The position numbers and the translations under genes were made by a program. DNA of 64,000 bases. It comes from Nocardia vinacea. Its GTDB lineage: Bacteria; Actinomycetota; Actinomycetes; Mycobacteriales; Mycobacteriaceae. The notes below the pieces were generated by a model. That model was given only the letters and a program-made list of their open reading frames with translations. It did no database searches and was not told the DNA's origin. Shown piece after piece: positions 8,543-16,861 of this stretch (positions within the stretch are counted from its first letter, which is position 1; every line of letters starts with the position of its first letter). The stretch spans positions 682,001 to 746,000 of the forward strand of contig NZ_CP109149.1 in the NCBI RefSeq assembly GCF_035920345.1. The letters run 5' to 3'.

Positions 8543-9469
8543 ATGATGCGTACGGATGGGTCGGTCGAGCGGCAAGCCATCGGCGCCGCCGCCGTGACGG
8601 TGGTCCTATGGGCTTCGGCTTTCGTCTTCATCCGCAGTGCGGGGCACGACTTTTCGCCGGGTGCGCTGGCACTCGGGCGATTGCTCGCCGCGTCGATCAC
8701 GCTGGTGACGGTGCTGGTCATCCGTGGTGAGGGCCTGCCGCCGCGGGCCGCGTGGCCGGGCATCATCATCTCCGGTGTGCTGTGGTTCGGCGTCTACATG
8801 GTGGCGTTGAACTGGGGTGAGCGGAATGTCGACGCCGGGACCGCGGCGATGGTCGTCGGCATCGGTCCGGTGCTGATCGCGGTGCTCGGCGGACTGGTCC
8901 TGCGGGAAGGGTTTCCGGCCCGGCTGATGGTCGGGCTGGTCGTGTCGTTCGCCGGAACCATCGTTGTCGGACTGTCGACCTCCGATGGCGGCGGCGCGGC
9001 GGTGCTCGGTGTCGTGCTGTGCCTGCTCGCGGCCATCGTCTGGGCAGCGTCGACCATCGCGCAGAAACCGGCGCTGGCGAGCGCATCCGCATTGCAGGCG
9101 GTCACCTTCGGCTCGGTCATCGGAACCGTCGCGTGTCTGCCGTTCTCCTGGCAACTGGTCACCGAGGCGGCCGACGCGCCGCTGTCGTCGACGCTGAGTC
9201 TGGTGTACTTGGGCGTCTTCCCCACGGCTTTGGCTTTCACCACATGGGCCTACGCACTGGCCCGCACGACGGCCGGGAAAATGGGCGTGACAACCTACGC
9301 GGTCCCGGCGCTCGTCGTGTTCATGTCGTGGATTGCGCTCGACGAGGTGCCCGGCGCGCTGACCATCGTCGGCGGTTTCCTGTGCCTGGCCGGTGTGGCT
9401 GTCACGCGGTCCCGGCCGCGCGTCACTCCATCTGTCGATCCGGAAACCGTCGAACCTGCTCCACGCTGA
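8543..9469 (+). CDS. EamA/DMT-family permease
   Basis: 308 residues from the ATG at 8543 (the frame is open further upstream, but that part overlaps the terminator hairpin). Ten hydrophobic segments in two EamA repeats are visible; the first begins AAAVTVVLWASAFVFIRSAG and the second after GGGAAVLGVVLCLLAAIVWA. Drug/metabolite transporter superfamily, inner membrane; substrate unknown. The polar tail (SRPRVTPSVDPETVEPAPR) is cytoplasmic by prediction. No functional link to the allantoin operon is evident because the terminator lies between. Confidence 0.88.
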   Translation: MMRTDGSVERQAIGAAAVTVVLWASAFVFIRSAGHDFSPGALALGRLLAASITLVTVLVIRGEGLPPRAAWPGIIISGVLWFGVYMVALNWGERNVDAGTAAMVVGIGPVLIAVLGGLVLREGFPARLMVGLVVSFAGTIVVGLSTSDGGGAAVLGVVLCLLAAIVWAASTIAQKPALASASALQAVTFGSVIGTVACLPFSWQLVTEAADAPLSSTLSLVYLGVFPTALAFTTWAYALARTTAGKMGVTTYAVPALVVFMSWIALDEVPGALTIVGGFLCLAGVAVTRSRPRVTPSVDPETVEPAPR

Positions 9470-9536
9470 TCGCGATAGTCGGCCGAGTTGCGCGTTCCGC
9501 GGTGTGTGCGTTGGACGCGGGGCAAAATCGACAGGC

Positions 9537-10139
9537 GTGAACACCGTTGACCCCACTGTGGACCTATTGGACCGCGCATTGACCCAGATGGGCGAGGTCA
9601 TCGCGGCGATTCGGCCGGAACAGGCGACCCTGCCGACACCCTGTGTCGGCTGGGATGTGCAGGCGCTCGTGCGACATGTCATCGGGCAGAGCCTGCGGAA
9701 TTTCCTGGATTCGGCGCGTGGCGAGATGGCCGATTGGGCGGCGCCGCCCGCCGAGCTGAGCCCGAACTGGGCGGCGGAGTACCGCGCGGCCGCCGCCCCC
9801 ATCCTCGACGTCTGGCACCACGCCGACCTCGAACGCCCGGTTCCGGTACCCGGCGGCGCACAGGCGCCGCTGCGCAGCCGAGCCGACCAGCAGATCACCG
9901 AATTGGCCATGCACACCTGGGATCTCGCCCGCGCGACCGACCAGCCCATCGACTTCGACCCGGAAATCGCGGAGTACGGACTGGCCTGGTCGCACAAGAT
10001 GCTGCGCCCGGAATTCCGCGGCCCGGACAAGGCTTTCGACCTCGAGGTGCCCGTGCCCGCCGACGCTCCCGCATACGACCGGCTCGCGGGGTGGTTCGGC
10101 CGCGATCCTTCCTGGAAGTCGCTGGGGCCGCAGAACTGA
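9537..10139 (+). CDS. TIGR03086-type mycothiol-dependent/maleylpyruvate isomerase-family protein
   Basis: 200 residues from GTG 9537. Features of the actinobacterial DinB-like/mycothiol-dependent family: N-terminal helix VDLLDRALTQMGEVIAAIRP, then LPTPCVGWDVQALVRHVIGQ with a metal-site-type histidine, and QITELAMHTWDLARATDQP, the family's second His motif. Such proteins form metal-dependent four-helix bundles that may use mycothiol; the substrate is unknown. It stands alone between EamA and a P450 pseudogene on the opposite strand. Confidence 0.8.
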   Translation: MNTVDPTVDLLDRALTQMGEVIAAIRPEQATLPTPCVGWDVQALVRHVIGQSLRNFLDSARGEMADWAAPPAELSPNWAAEYRAAAAPILDVWHHADLERPVPVPGGAQAPLRSRADQQITELAMHTWDLARATDQPIDFDPEIAEYGLAWSHKMLRPEFRGPDKAFDLEVPVPADAPAYDRLAGWFGRDPSWKSLGPQN

Positions 10140-10163
10140 TCGGTGCCCACCCCGAGCGTCGAG

Positions 10164-10809
10164 CTACCGCGACAACACGACCGGCAACTCGAGCGGCCCT
10201 CGATGCCGAAACCCGGAGCGCCACTGGATATCTCCCGGATCGCAGGCGAGTGTCGGAGTGCGGCCGTCCAGCAGCAGCGTCTCCAGCACAGCCCCGGCGA
10301 TAGTCCGAACCAACGCGGTGCCGAGGCATGCGTGGCCGCCGTGCCCAAGAGCCAAGTGCGGATTATTCGTGCGCGCGAGGTCGAGCTCGGCCGGATTGTC
10401 GAAGATCTCCGAATCATGGTTGGCCGCCGCCAGACAGAGCAGCACGGTGTCACCGGAACGGATGGTGTGCCCCGCGATACCGAGTTCGGTGGTGGCGAAT
10501 CTGGGCCCCGAAACCACTTGCGGCGACAGGTAGCGCAGCAGTTCGTCCACCACCGGTCGGGTATCGGACATGGCGCGCAGCACCGCCAGCTGATCCGAAC
10601 CCGCGATAGTCCGTCTCCCCGGCATAGCGCGGCCGGGTGGAGAGCCGACTGTCGAGCAGTCCGGCCCGAACATCGGCGAACCGGGTTACCAACCAGGCGG
10701 GTGGGCCGTCCGGTGTACGGACCCGATGCACCTCACCGTCCTCGCGCAATCGCCGCAGCGTAGGCCATGGATTCGCGGCGAACTCGGCATCGAAGATCTG
10801 CAATGTCAC
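10164..10809 (-). pseudogene. Cytochrome P450 pseudogene (internal deletion and frame change)
   Basis: The N-terminal part (10809 down to about 10620) reads MTLQIFDAEFAANPWPTLRR and AWLVTRFADVRAGLLDSRLS, typical of actinobacterial P450s. The C-terminal part is in another frame (from about 10600 to the stop at 10164): VDELLRYLSP holds the K-helix ExxR, and LGHGGHACLGTAL is the heme-cysteine loop. Between them about 200 residues, including the C-I helices and the oxygen-binding motif, are missing. A normal enzyme is about 400 residues; together these cover about 215. The heme loop begins with Leu rather than the usual Phe. The deletion with frame change makes a working enzyme very unlikely. Confidence 0.88.
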
Positions 10810-10907
10810 GCCGCCATCATCCGGGGCGAGATGTCGGCAAGTCCGAGGTGTGTCGAAGGTCGCAGAATTTGCTGGTCATTTGGTCGAGGAGGTGCGAGGC
10901 TTAAGCG

Positions 10908-12443
10908 GTGACACATCCTCCGGATACCACGTCGGTCGCAGCGGATCCCGCGACCGACAAGCTCGACATCGCGGTTTTCAAGGTGGCAGGGGTGGTCGTG
11001 CTCGGCGCGATCATGTCGATCCTGGACATCACCGTCGTAACCGTCGCGATCCCGAAATTCCAGAACGAGTTCCACACCACCACCGCGATCGCGGCCTGGT
11101 CGATGACCGGCTACACCCTCGCGCTGGCCAGCGTCATCCCGCTGACCGGATGGGCGGCGGACCGGTTCGGCACCAAACGGCTGTACATGCTCGCGCTGAC
11201 GCTGTTCGTGCTCGGATCGGTGCTGTGCAGCCAGGCCTGGAGCATGGAGACGCTCATCGCCTTCCGCGTCATCCAGGGTCTCGGCGGCGGCATGCTGATG
11301 CCGCTGGGCATGACGATCATGACCCACGCGGCCGGTCCGCAACGCGTCGGCCGGGTGATGGCGGTGCTCGGGGTGCCGATGCTGCTCGGCCCGATCTGCG
11401 GTCCGATCCTGGGCGGTTGGCTGATCGACAGTTACGGCTGGAAGTGGATCTTCCTGATCAATGTTCCGGTCGGGATCGTCGCCCTCGCCCTTGCCTTCAT
11501 CGTGTTCCCCTCGGATAGGCCGGAGCCGTCGGAATCCTTCGACTTCCTCGGCATGCTGCTGGCCTCGCCGGGTCTGGCGCTGTTCCTGTTCGGCGTCTCC
11601 TCGATTCCGGGTGAGGGCACGGTCATGGCGGCCAAGGTGCTCATACCCGCCGCCATCGGCCTGGTGCTCATCGTGCTGTTCGTCTTGCACGCGCTGCGCA
11701 CCGAACATCCGCTGATCGATCTGCATCTGTTCCGCAACCGATCGCTGACCTTCGCGGTGCTGACCATGGTGCTGTTCGCGACCGCGTTCTTCGGTGCGGG
11801 CCTGCTGCTGCCGACCTACCTGCAGCAGGTGCGCGGCGAGACGGCCATGGCGGCCGGTCTGCTGATGGTGCCGCAGGGTCTCGGCGCGATGGTGACGATG
11901 CCGATCGCGGGCCGACTCGTCGACAAGATCGGTCCGGGCAAGATCGTGCTGTTCGGTATCTCGCTGATCTCGCTCGGCACGGTGTTCTTCGTGCAGTTGA
12001 AGTCGGATACGTCGTATCCGTTCATGTTGGGCGCGCTGTTCGTGATGGGTCTCGGCATGGGCTGCACCATGATGCCGACCATGACCGCGGCGATCCAGAC
12101 GCTGACCCACCAGCAGGTCGCGCGCGGCACGACGCTGATGAACATCATCAACCAGTCCGCCGGGTCCATCGGCACCGCGACGATGTCGGTCGTGCTCAGC
12201 AGCCTGCTGAACCGGCATCCGTTCGCCAAGCCCGCGATCGCGTCGAACTACGATCCCTCGATCGCGGCGCAGCTACCGCCCGGTGCGGTCGAGACCGGCT
12301 TGAGCCAGGCCGCGACGGCATTCAGCCACACCTACATCGTGGCGGTGGTGCTCATGGTGCTGACCTTGGTGCCCGCGGCGTTCCTGCCGCGCACCAAGCC
12401 GCAGCTGCCCGCGGTCGCGGAAGCACCGGCGCTGGTGCATTAG
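10908..12443 (+). CDS. DHA2-family MFS drug:H+ antiporter (EmrB/QacA-like)
   Basis: 511 residues from GTG 10908, with GAGG eight bases upstream. About 14 hydrophobic helices. Motifs of the 14-TM DHA2 family: LDITVVTVAIP in TM1, GWAADRFGTKRLYM after TM2, and GGGMLMPLGMTIMTHAAGP. Probably exports hydrophobic toxic compounds with proton exchange. No TetR or MarR gene sits directly next to it; the upstream neighbour is the P450 pseudogene, divergently oriented, so any original pair may have decayed. Its 3' end overlaps the reading frame of the convergent hydrolase by 92 bases. Confidence 0.92.
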   Translation: MTHPPDTTSVAADPATDKLDIAVFKVAGVVVLGAIMSILDITVVTVAIPKFQNEFHTTTAIAAWSMTGYTLALASVIPLTGWAADRFGTKRLYMLALTLFVLGSVLCSQAWSMETLIAFRVIQGLGGGMLMPLGMTIMTHAAGPQRVGRVMAVLGVPMLLGPICGPILGGWLIDSYGWKWIFLINVPVGIVALALAFIVFPSDRPEPSESFDFLGMLLASPGLALFLFGVSSIPGEGTVMAAKVLIPAAIGLVLIVLFVLHALRTEHPLIDLHLFRNRSLTFAVLTMVLFATAFFGAGLLLPTYLQQVRGETAMAAGLLMVPQGLGAMVTMPIAGRLVDKIGPGKIVLFGISLISLGTVFFVQLKSDTSYPFMLGALFVMGLGMGCTMMPTMTAAIQTLTHQQVARGTTLMNIINQSAGSIGTATMSVVLSSLLNRHPFAKPAIASNYDPSIAAQLPPGAVETGLSQAATAFSHTYIVAVVLMVLTLVPAAFLPRTKPQLPAVAEAPALVH

Positions 12444-13269
12444 CCGTGGGGTCCGAGTTCGCCTGTGCACTGGGCGAACTCGGACTACGGCGGTTCGCGT
12501 CCAAAAATTCCAGGACAAGCGGACCTGCGGTGCTTCGGAATTCGTCGAAATAGGCATGCCGAGCGCCGGGGATCCACGCCAGCCGCGCACCGGGAATCCG
12601 TTCCGCGAGCAACGGTGCGTTCGCCGCAGGATTGAATCGGTCCTCGCTCCCGTGCACGATCAGCGTCGGAACCGCGATATCTCCGAGCACATCCCAAGCG
12701 TCGTGTCTATTGCTCGCGTAGAGATGTCTACGCTTCGCGTAGGCGGGCATGCTCGGATCGCCGAGGGTATGGAACCGGCCGGGCGTGCGCGCCAGATATC
12801 CCGGGGTGTACATCAGCTCCAGCAGCGCCTGCCGCGCCGCCACCGGATCGGCCTGGGCCAGCGACTTCCGTACTTCGGCGTCGCGTTCGACAGCGTGGCG
12901 ACCACCCGGTGACGTGCAGCCGAGCACCAGCGCATGCACCCGATCCGGGAACCGCGCGGCCAGCCACTGCGCGACCCGGCCACCCATGGACGTGCCGTAC
13001 ACCGCGGTCTTCTCGATGCCGAGTTCGTCGAGCACCGCAATGGCGTCCTCGGCGAATCCGAGGGTGCTGTACGGGATATCCGGCTTATCGCTGTCACCGG
13101 TCCCGCGATAGTCCAGTGAGACGGTGCGATACGCGGTCTCGAAGTCGGCGCGGACTCCATCCCACCAGTGGTGATTATTGGCCTGCCCGGTGAGCAGCAG
13201 CAGCGGCGGACCGTCACCGCCGGTCTGATACGCGATCCGGGCGCCGTCCGCGGCCTTGGCATGCGGCAC
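12352..13269 (-). CDS. Alpha/beta hydrolase with read-through C-terminal tail
   Basis: 305 residues from GTG 13269 (ATG at 13262 is an alternative only in another frame). Alpha/beta-hydrolase fold: oxyanion-hole region PPLLLLTGQANNHHWW, nucleophile elbow YGTSMGGRV (Ser), acid in HGSEDRFNPA, and catalytic His in PGARHAYFDEF. The typical fold ends near VLEFLDANRR (about residue 260). The last 45 residues are Pro/Ala/Ser-rich, run through the terminator hairpin and 92 bases of the MFS gene in antisense, and look like non-native sequence gained after stop-codon loss. Substrate unknown. Confidence 0.85.
   Translation of the reverse strand: MPHAKAADGARIAYQTGGDGPPLLLLTGQANNHHWWDGVRADFETAYRTVSLDYRGTGDSDKPDIPYSTLGFAEDAIAVLDELGIEKTAVYGTSMGGRVAQWLAARFPDRVHALVLGCTSPGGRHAVERDAEVRKSLAQADPVAARQALLELMYTPGYLARTPGRFHTLGDPSMPAYAKRRHLYASNRHDAWDVLGDIAVPTLIVHGSEDRFNPAANAPLLAERIPGARLAWIPGARHAYFDEFRSTAGPLVLEFLDANRRSPSSPSAQANSDPTANAPAPVLPRPRAAAAWCAAGTPRAPRSAP
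12451..12485. terminator. Perfect 13-bp stem hairpin at the 3' junction of the MFS and hydrolase genes
   Basis: 12451-12463 pairs perfectly with 12473-12485 across a 9-base loop, eight bases after the MFS stop. It would work for the plus-strand transporter and perhaps both directions. Unusually, it lies within the open reading frame of the convergent hydrolase, which suggests the hydrolase once ended before it. Confidence 0.75.
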
Positions 13270-13281
13270 GTTCGGACTCTC

Positions 13282-13713
13282 TCAGCTGTAGAGCGCGACG
13301 AAACGCTCCAACGAGCGCTCGATATCGCCCTTCAGCGCCCGCGCGACACCGGAACCGATCGGACCGAACAGGGGCGCGCCGCCCAGATCGATATCGACGG
13401 TGACCTCCGAGCCCGCACCCTTCGCGGCGACGAGCAGTTCGAGCTTGAATTTGGTACCGCCCTTGCCCGTGCCGCTCAAGGCCAGTCGCCGCGGCGGTTC
13501 AGCGGCCTTGACCGTCCAGGTGACCCGATTGCGCAGTCCCTTGACCGATGCGACACCGACCAGTTGGGTGCCGACGGTCAGCTCGGCGGGCACCTCGTTG
13601 CGCCACGCCTCGTGCATGAGGAGCCATTTGTCGAGTTCGGTGAGGTTGGAGGTATGCGACCAGGCCTCTTGCGGGGGAATCGGCACGTCGACGGACACCT
13701 TCAGCTTTGCCAT
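13282..13713 (-). CDS. SRPBCC-family protein, Rv0910-like
   Basis: 143 residues from the ATG at 13713 (MAKLKVSVDVPIPPQEAW); a longer frame to 13737 exists but the family start is MAKL. START/Bet v1-like hydrophobic-ligand fold with WLLMHEAWRNEVP, LVGVASVKGLRNRVTWTV and a C-terminal amphipathic helix. Close in pattern to M. tuberculosis Rv0910, described as a toxin partner of the small antitoxin Rv0909; no such small antitoxin gene is visible next to it. Probably a lipid or polyketide binding protein. Twelve bases downstream of the hydrolase start on the same strand. Confidence 0.78.
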   Translation of the reverse strand: MAKLKVSVDVPIPPQEAWSHTSNLTELDKWLLMHEAWRNEVPAELTVGTQLVGVASVKGLRNRVTWTVKAAEPPRRLALSGTGKGGTKFKLELLVAAKGAGSEVTVDIDLGGAPLFGPIGSGVARALKGDIERSLERFVALYS

Positions 13714-14068
13714 TCGCGCATAGTATCCGGTACCCACGGTTCGCTATTTATGGCATTCGGTCGTACCGATCGGGCGGTACGCGAAATGCAATGGGGGCGC
13801 TGGCGGTTCGAGGAATCGGAATGTGGTCCTCGGATCGAGAGAGACTTCCCGGCGATGCTGCTACTGTGGGCGGGTCGTCGGGTGCCGAGCTACTGATCGG
13901 CTCGATCCGCGCGGTCGGTGATTCTTCGAATCACTTGCCGTGCGGGCACTCTGGGGTTGGTGCCGGTGTCGATGTGGCCGCATTCGACGAATGTTGATCC
14001 TGGTCGGCGTCGCGAGGAAGGCAAGACAACGCGCAGTGACACCGGCTGTCGCAACGACGAGAGAGCTG
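13714..14068. other. Divergent intergenic region upstream of the conservon
   Basis: 355 bases between the SRPBCC gene (minus) and cvnA (plus). No convincing reading frame with family similarity. It must hold promoters for both directions, but I see no clear palindrome. A GAGAG ribosome-binding sequence precedes cvnA at 14061. Confidence 0.5.
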
Positions 14069-15499
14069 ATGAATCAAGATATCGCCGTGGTGCTTTCATG
14101 GATCCTCGCCCCCGCTCTCATTATTGCCGTGGCGGCGGCGTTGTATGTAGCGCAATACGCGAAACAACAGAAGATCCGCGCCGACACACTCAATAGAGCG
14201 AATCGGGCGCAGGAGGAAACCCTCGAGCACTTCGCCGGGCAGACACTGCCGGCGATGACCGAGGCGGTGCGCCGCTTCGAGGCACCGGTTTCGGCCATCG
14301 AGGTGCCGACGGGGCAGGAGAATTCCCGGTTCACCCAGTGCCTGCAATGGATTTCCGAGCGGTACGCCGACGACCTGCGCATGGTGCAGTCGGAGGCGCA
14401 CGAGCAGGCCGTGCGTGAAGCCGAGGAAAAGGCGCAGCAGGCGATCAAGGCGACCGAGGAGGGCACTCGCGCCGAGATCGAATCCGCCTCGCGGGCCGCG
14501 ACCAGTGCGGCGGTGCGTTCCTTCGGCACCTCCGTGGTCAGCCTCGGCGCGGATGTCAGTCAGGTGGTGAGCTCCGCGCTGCGCGAGCACCGCGACGACG
14601 AGGTCTACGCCACCCTCACCCGCATCGACCACACCGTGCAGCAGATGCTGCGGCAGGCCCAGTCGTATGTGATCGTCTGTGGTGGTCTGCCGGGTCGGCG
14701 CTGGCCCGCGCAGTCGCTCACCGATGTGGTCGGCGGCGCGATCGGGCGCGTCCGTGACTACCTGCGAGTGCGGGCCAACCAGCTCGACCGCATCGTCATC
14801 AGCCGCGCGGTGGAACCGCTCGTGCACACCCTGGCCACGCTGCTCGACAATGCGCTGCGCTATTCCCCGCCGACGTCTTATGTGGACGTGACCTTCCAGG
14901 AGGGCCACCACGGCGTCACCGTCATCATCGACGATGCCGGTGTGCGGATGAACGCGGAGCAGATGGAAGAGGCCAGGCAGGTGCTCGCCAACGAGCGCCC
15001 GATCGACATCCATCAGCTCGGCCCGTCCCCGCGCGTCGGTTTCCCCGGTATCGCGGCACTGGCCCGGCGCTACGGCTTCACCGTCTACATCGATGGCCCG
15101 AACGTCTACGGCGGTATGCGGGCGATGGTCTACATCCCCGAGGCGCTGCTCGTCACCGCTGTGACAAATGCCGAACCGGCCGTTCCCGCCGTCACCCCGG
15201 CCCCGGAACCCGTGCCGACCGCTGCCGCCGAGGATAAGCCCTTCGAATTATCCCCGGTTCCGGTCTTGGCCGGGGTGGGCGAACAACCCGCCGAGAACGA
15301 GGAGTTCGCTGTGCACGAGATCACCAGTGGCGGCCTACCCAAGCGACGCCGTCGGGCAGTGTCTTCGGTACCCGCTCAGACCGGCACCGAATCCGAAGCG
15401 GGACAGGCTCGTCCCGAAATCGCCTCCGCCTGGCAGATGGGTTCCAAGAGCGGCCGTGAGGCTGCTGCCTCCGATAACAGCGAAGGGATGTCATCCTGA
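14069..15499 (+). CDS. cvnA: Conservon sensor-like ATPase (CvnA)
   Basis: 476 residues from ATG 14069, with GAGAG just upstream. One N-terminal membrane helix (ILAPALIIAVAAALYVAQYA, about residues 13-32), a long charged coiled-coil stretch rich in Glu/Ala (about 100-150), then a GHKL ATPase domain with N-box LATLLDNALRYSPP and a degenerate G1 box IIDDAGVRM. It lacks an obvious phospho-acceptor histidine motif, as in other CvnA/nitrate-sensor-like proteins. The Pro-rich C-terminal 120 residues are probably disordered. In Streptomyces the CvnABCD set forms a membrane-bound G-protein-like complex. First gene of a six-gene operon. Confidence 0.92.
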   Translation: MNQDIAVVLSWILAPALIIAVAAALYVAQYAKQQKIRADTLNRANRAQEETLEHFAGQTLPAMTEAVRRFEAPVSAIEVPTGQENSRFTQCLQWISERYADDLRMVQSEAHEQAVREAEEKAQQAIKATEEGTRAEIESASRAATSAAVRSFGTSVVSLGADVSQVVSSALREHRDDEVYATLTRIDHTVQQMLRQAQSYVIVCGGLPGRRWPAQSLTDVVGGAIGRVRDYLRVRANQLDRIVISRAVEPLVHTLATLLDNALRYSPPTSYVDVTFQEGHHGVTVIIDDAGVRMNAEQMEEARQVLANERPIDIHQLGPSPRVGFPGIAALARRYGFTVYIDGPNVYGGMRAMVYIPEALLVTAVTNAEPAVPAVTPAPEPVPTAAAEDKPFELSPVPVLAGVGEQPAENEEFAVHEITSGGLPKRRRRAVSSVPAQTGTESEAGQARPEIASAWQMGSKSGREAAASDNSEGMSS

Positions 15500-15927
15500 T
15501 GAGCACACCGGTGACCGACAGCAGCAATAGGCTGGGTTGGCTACTCGAGGATCTCAGCAACGTTCCTGGCGTCCGGTTCGCGGTGCTGCTGTCCGACGAC
15601 GGACTGCGGATCGCGCACTCCGACGGTGTCAACAAGGATGATGCCGAGCGTTTCGCCGCGGCCGCTTCGGGTCTGCGCTCACTAGGTAAAGCGCTCGGCG
15701 AATTCTGTGGTGGTCTCGAAAATGGTGTGCGCCAGAACATGACCGAATACGACCAGGGCATGATCCTCATCACCGCGGCGGGTGAGGGTGCGCTGCTAGG
15801 TGTTTCGACGACGCCCGAGACCGATATCGGTCTGGTCGCGCATCGAATGAACGAACTCGCCGGGCGGGTCGGGCACGAGTTAGGCGCCCAGCCGCGAGGA
15901 AGGGTTGAGGGCGGCTTGACGTCATGA
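15499..15927 (+). CDS. cvnB: Roadblock/LC7-domain protein (CvnB)
   Basis: 142 residues; starts at ATG 15499 overlapping the cvnA stop. The roadblock/LC7 fold is seen in LGWLLEDLSNVPGVRFAVLL, SDDGLRIAHSDG, and MILITAAGEGALLGV with a final helix HRMNELAGRVG. Such proteins regulate small GTPases; here the partner is CvnD encoded two genes on. Overlap with cvnC (ATGA at 15924) indicates coupling. Confidence 0.94.
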   Translation: MSTPVTDSSNRLGWLLEDLSNVPGVRFAVLLSDDGLRIAHSDGVNKDDAERFAAAASGLRSLGKALGEFCGGLENGVRQNMTEYDQGMILITAAGEGALLGVSTTPETDIGLVAHRMNELAGRVGHELGAQPRGRVEGGLTS

Positions 15928-16274
15928 CGAGGTCCCGGCGAGACCCCGACTTGGTCCGGGCCTATGTGCGCACCGGGGGGCGGATCCGTCCCAGTCGTGA
16001 TTTGGACCTGGTCACCCTGGTCGTCGCCGCCAAAGATCCGGCACCTGGTGCGACACCCGATGCGCGCCAGGTGCTGAACCTGTGCAGCCGTCGCAGTGCG
16101 CTGTCCATCGCCGAGATCGCCGCCTATCTCGACCTGCCGCCGTCCGTGGTGAAGATCGTCGTCGCCGATCTGCTGGACAGCGAACATCTGGCCACTCCGA
16201 CCCCGGCCGAAGTCATGCCGGAGATCACCCTGCTCGAGGAGGTACTCAATGGGCTCCGCGCTCTCCCGGCCTGA
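15924..16274 (+). CDS. cvnC: DUF742 protein (CvnC)
   Basis: 116 residues. The DUF742 pattern is clear: an N-terminal DLVRAYVRTGGRIRPSRDLDLVTLV, then RQVLNLCSRRSALSIAEIAAYLDLPPSVVKIVVADL, a winged-helix-like segment. In conservons this protein interacts with CvnA, CvnB and CvnD. Its 3' end overlaps cvnD by 26 bases. Confidence 0.94.
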   Translation: MTRSRRDPDLVRAYVRTGGRIRPSRDLDLVTLVVAAKDPAPGATPDARQVLNLCSRRSALSIAEIAAYLDLPPSVVKIVVADLLDSEHLATPTPAEVMPEITLLEEVLNGLRALPA

Positions 16275-16854
16275 GCGCACTGTCGACTATGTGCCGGAGA
16301 CCGTGACCCGGTCGGTAAAGCTCCTGGTGGCAGGCAATTTCGGTGTCGGCAAAACGACATTCGTGAACAGTGTTTCGGAGATCCGGCCGCTGCGCACGGA
16401 GGAGACGATCACCGAGGCCAGTGTCGGCGTCGACGATATGGCCGGGCTACCCGGCAAATCGCAGACGACCGTGGCGATGGATTTCGGCCGTATCACGCTG
16501 AATCCCACGCTCGCACTCTACCTTTTCGGGACGCCGGGACAGCGGCGCTTCGTCCCACTGTGGGAGGAGTTGGCGCGCGGCGCGCTCGGCGCCCTGGTCC
16601 TGGTGGACACCCGGCGCATCGAGAAGGCCGACGAGGTGCTGTCCGTGCTCGAGGAGCGCGGAGTGCAGTATTCGGTCGCCGTCAACCAGTTCGAAGGCGC
16701 GCAGCGCTATCCGCTCGAAGAGATCCGGGACGCACTGGATCTCGCTCCGGATACTCCGCTGACCTCGCTCGACGCGCGGCAGCGCAGCACTTGTCTGCGG
16801 TCGCTGATCACGCTCGTCGAGTTCCTATTCCTTCGTCAGGAGTCCCGGAAGTAA
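16249..16854 (+). CDS. cvnD: Conservon GTP/ATP-binding protein (CvnD)
   Basis: 201 residues. Ras-like P-loop protein: G1 VAGNFGVGKTTFVNSVSE, G3 LFGTPGQRRFVPLW, and a divergent G4 region at VAVNQFEGAQRY. It is predicted to cycle at the membrane with the CvnB roadblock protein as regulator. The start lies within the cvnC gene. The next gene is a P450 only seven bases away, the arrangement seen in P450-containing (cvnE) conservons of Streptomyces. Confidence 0.94.
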   Translation: MGSALSRPERTVDYVPETVTRSVKLLVAGNFGVGKTTFVNSVSEIRPLRTEETITEASVGVDDMAGLPGKSQTTVAMDFGRITLNPTLALYLFGTPGQRRFVPLWEELARGALGALVLVDTRRIEKADEVLSVLEERGVQYSVAVNQFEGAQRYPLEEIRDALDLAPDTPLTSLDARQRSTCLRSLITLVEFLFLRQESRK

Positions 16855-16861
16855 CGACGCA

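Noticed and set aside
8606..10453. A 615-codon minus-strand open frame across the EamA and TIGR03086-type genes
   Set aside because: It is antisense to two well-supported genes, rich in Arg/Ala/Ser/Gly as expected for a shadow frame at high GC, and shows no family features.
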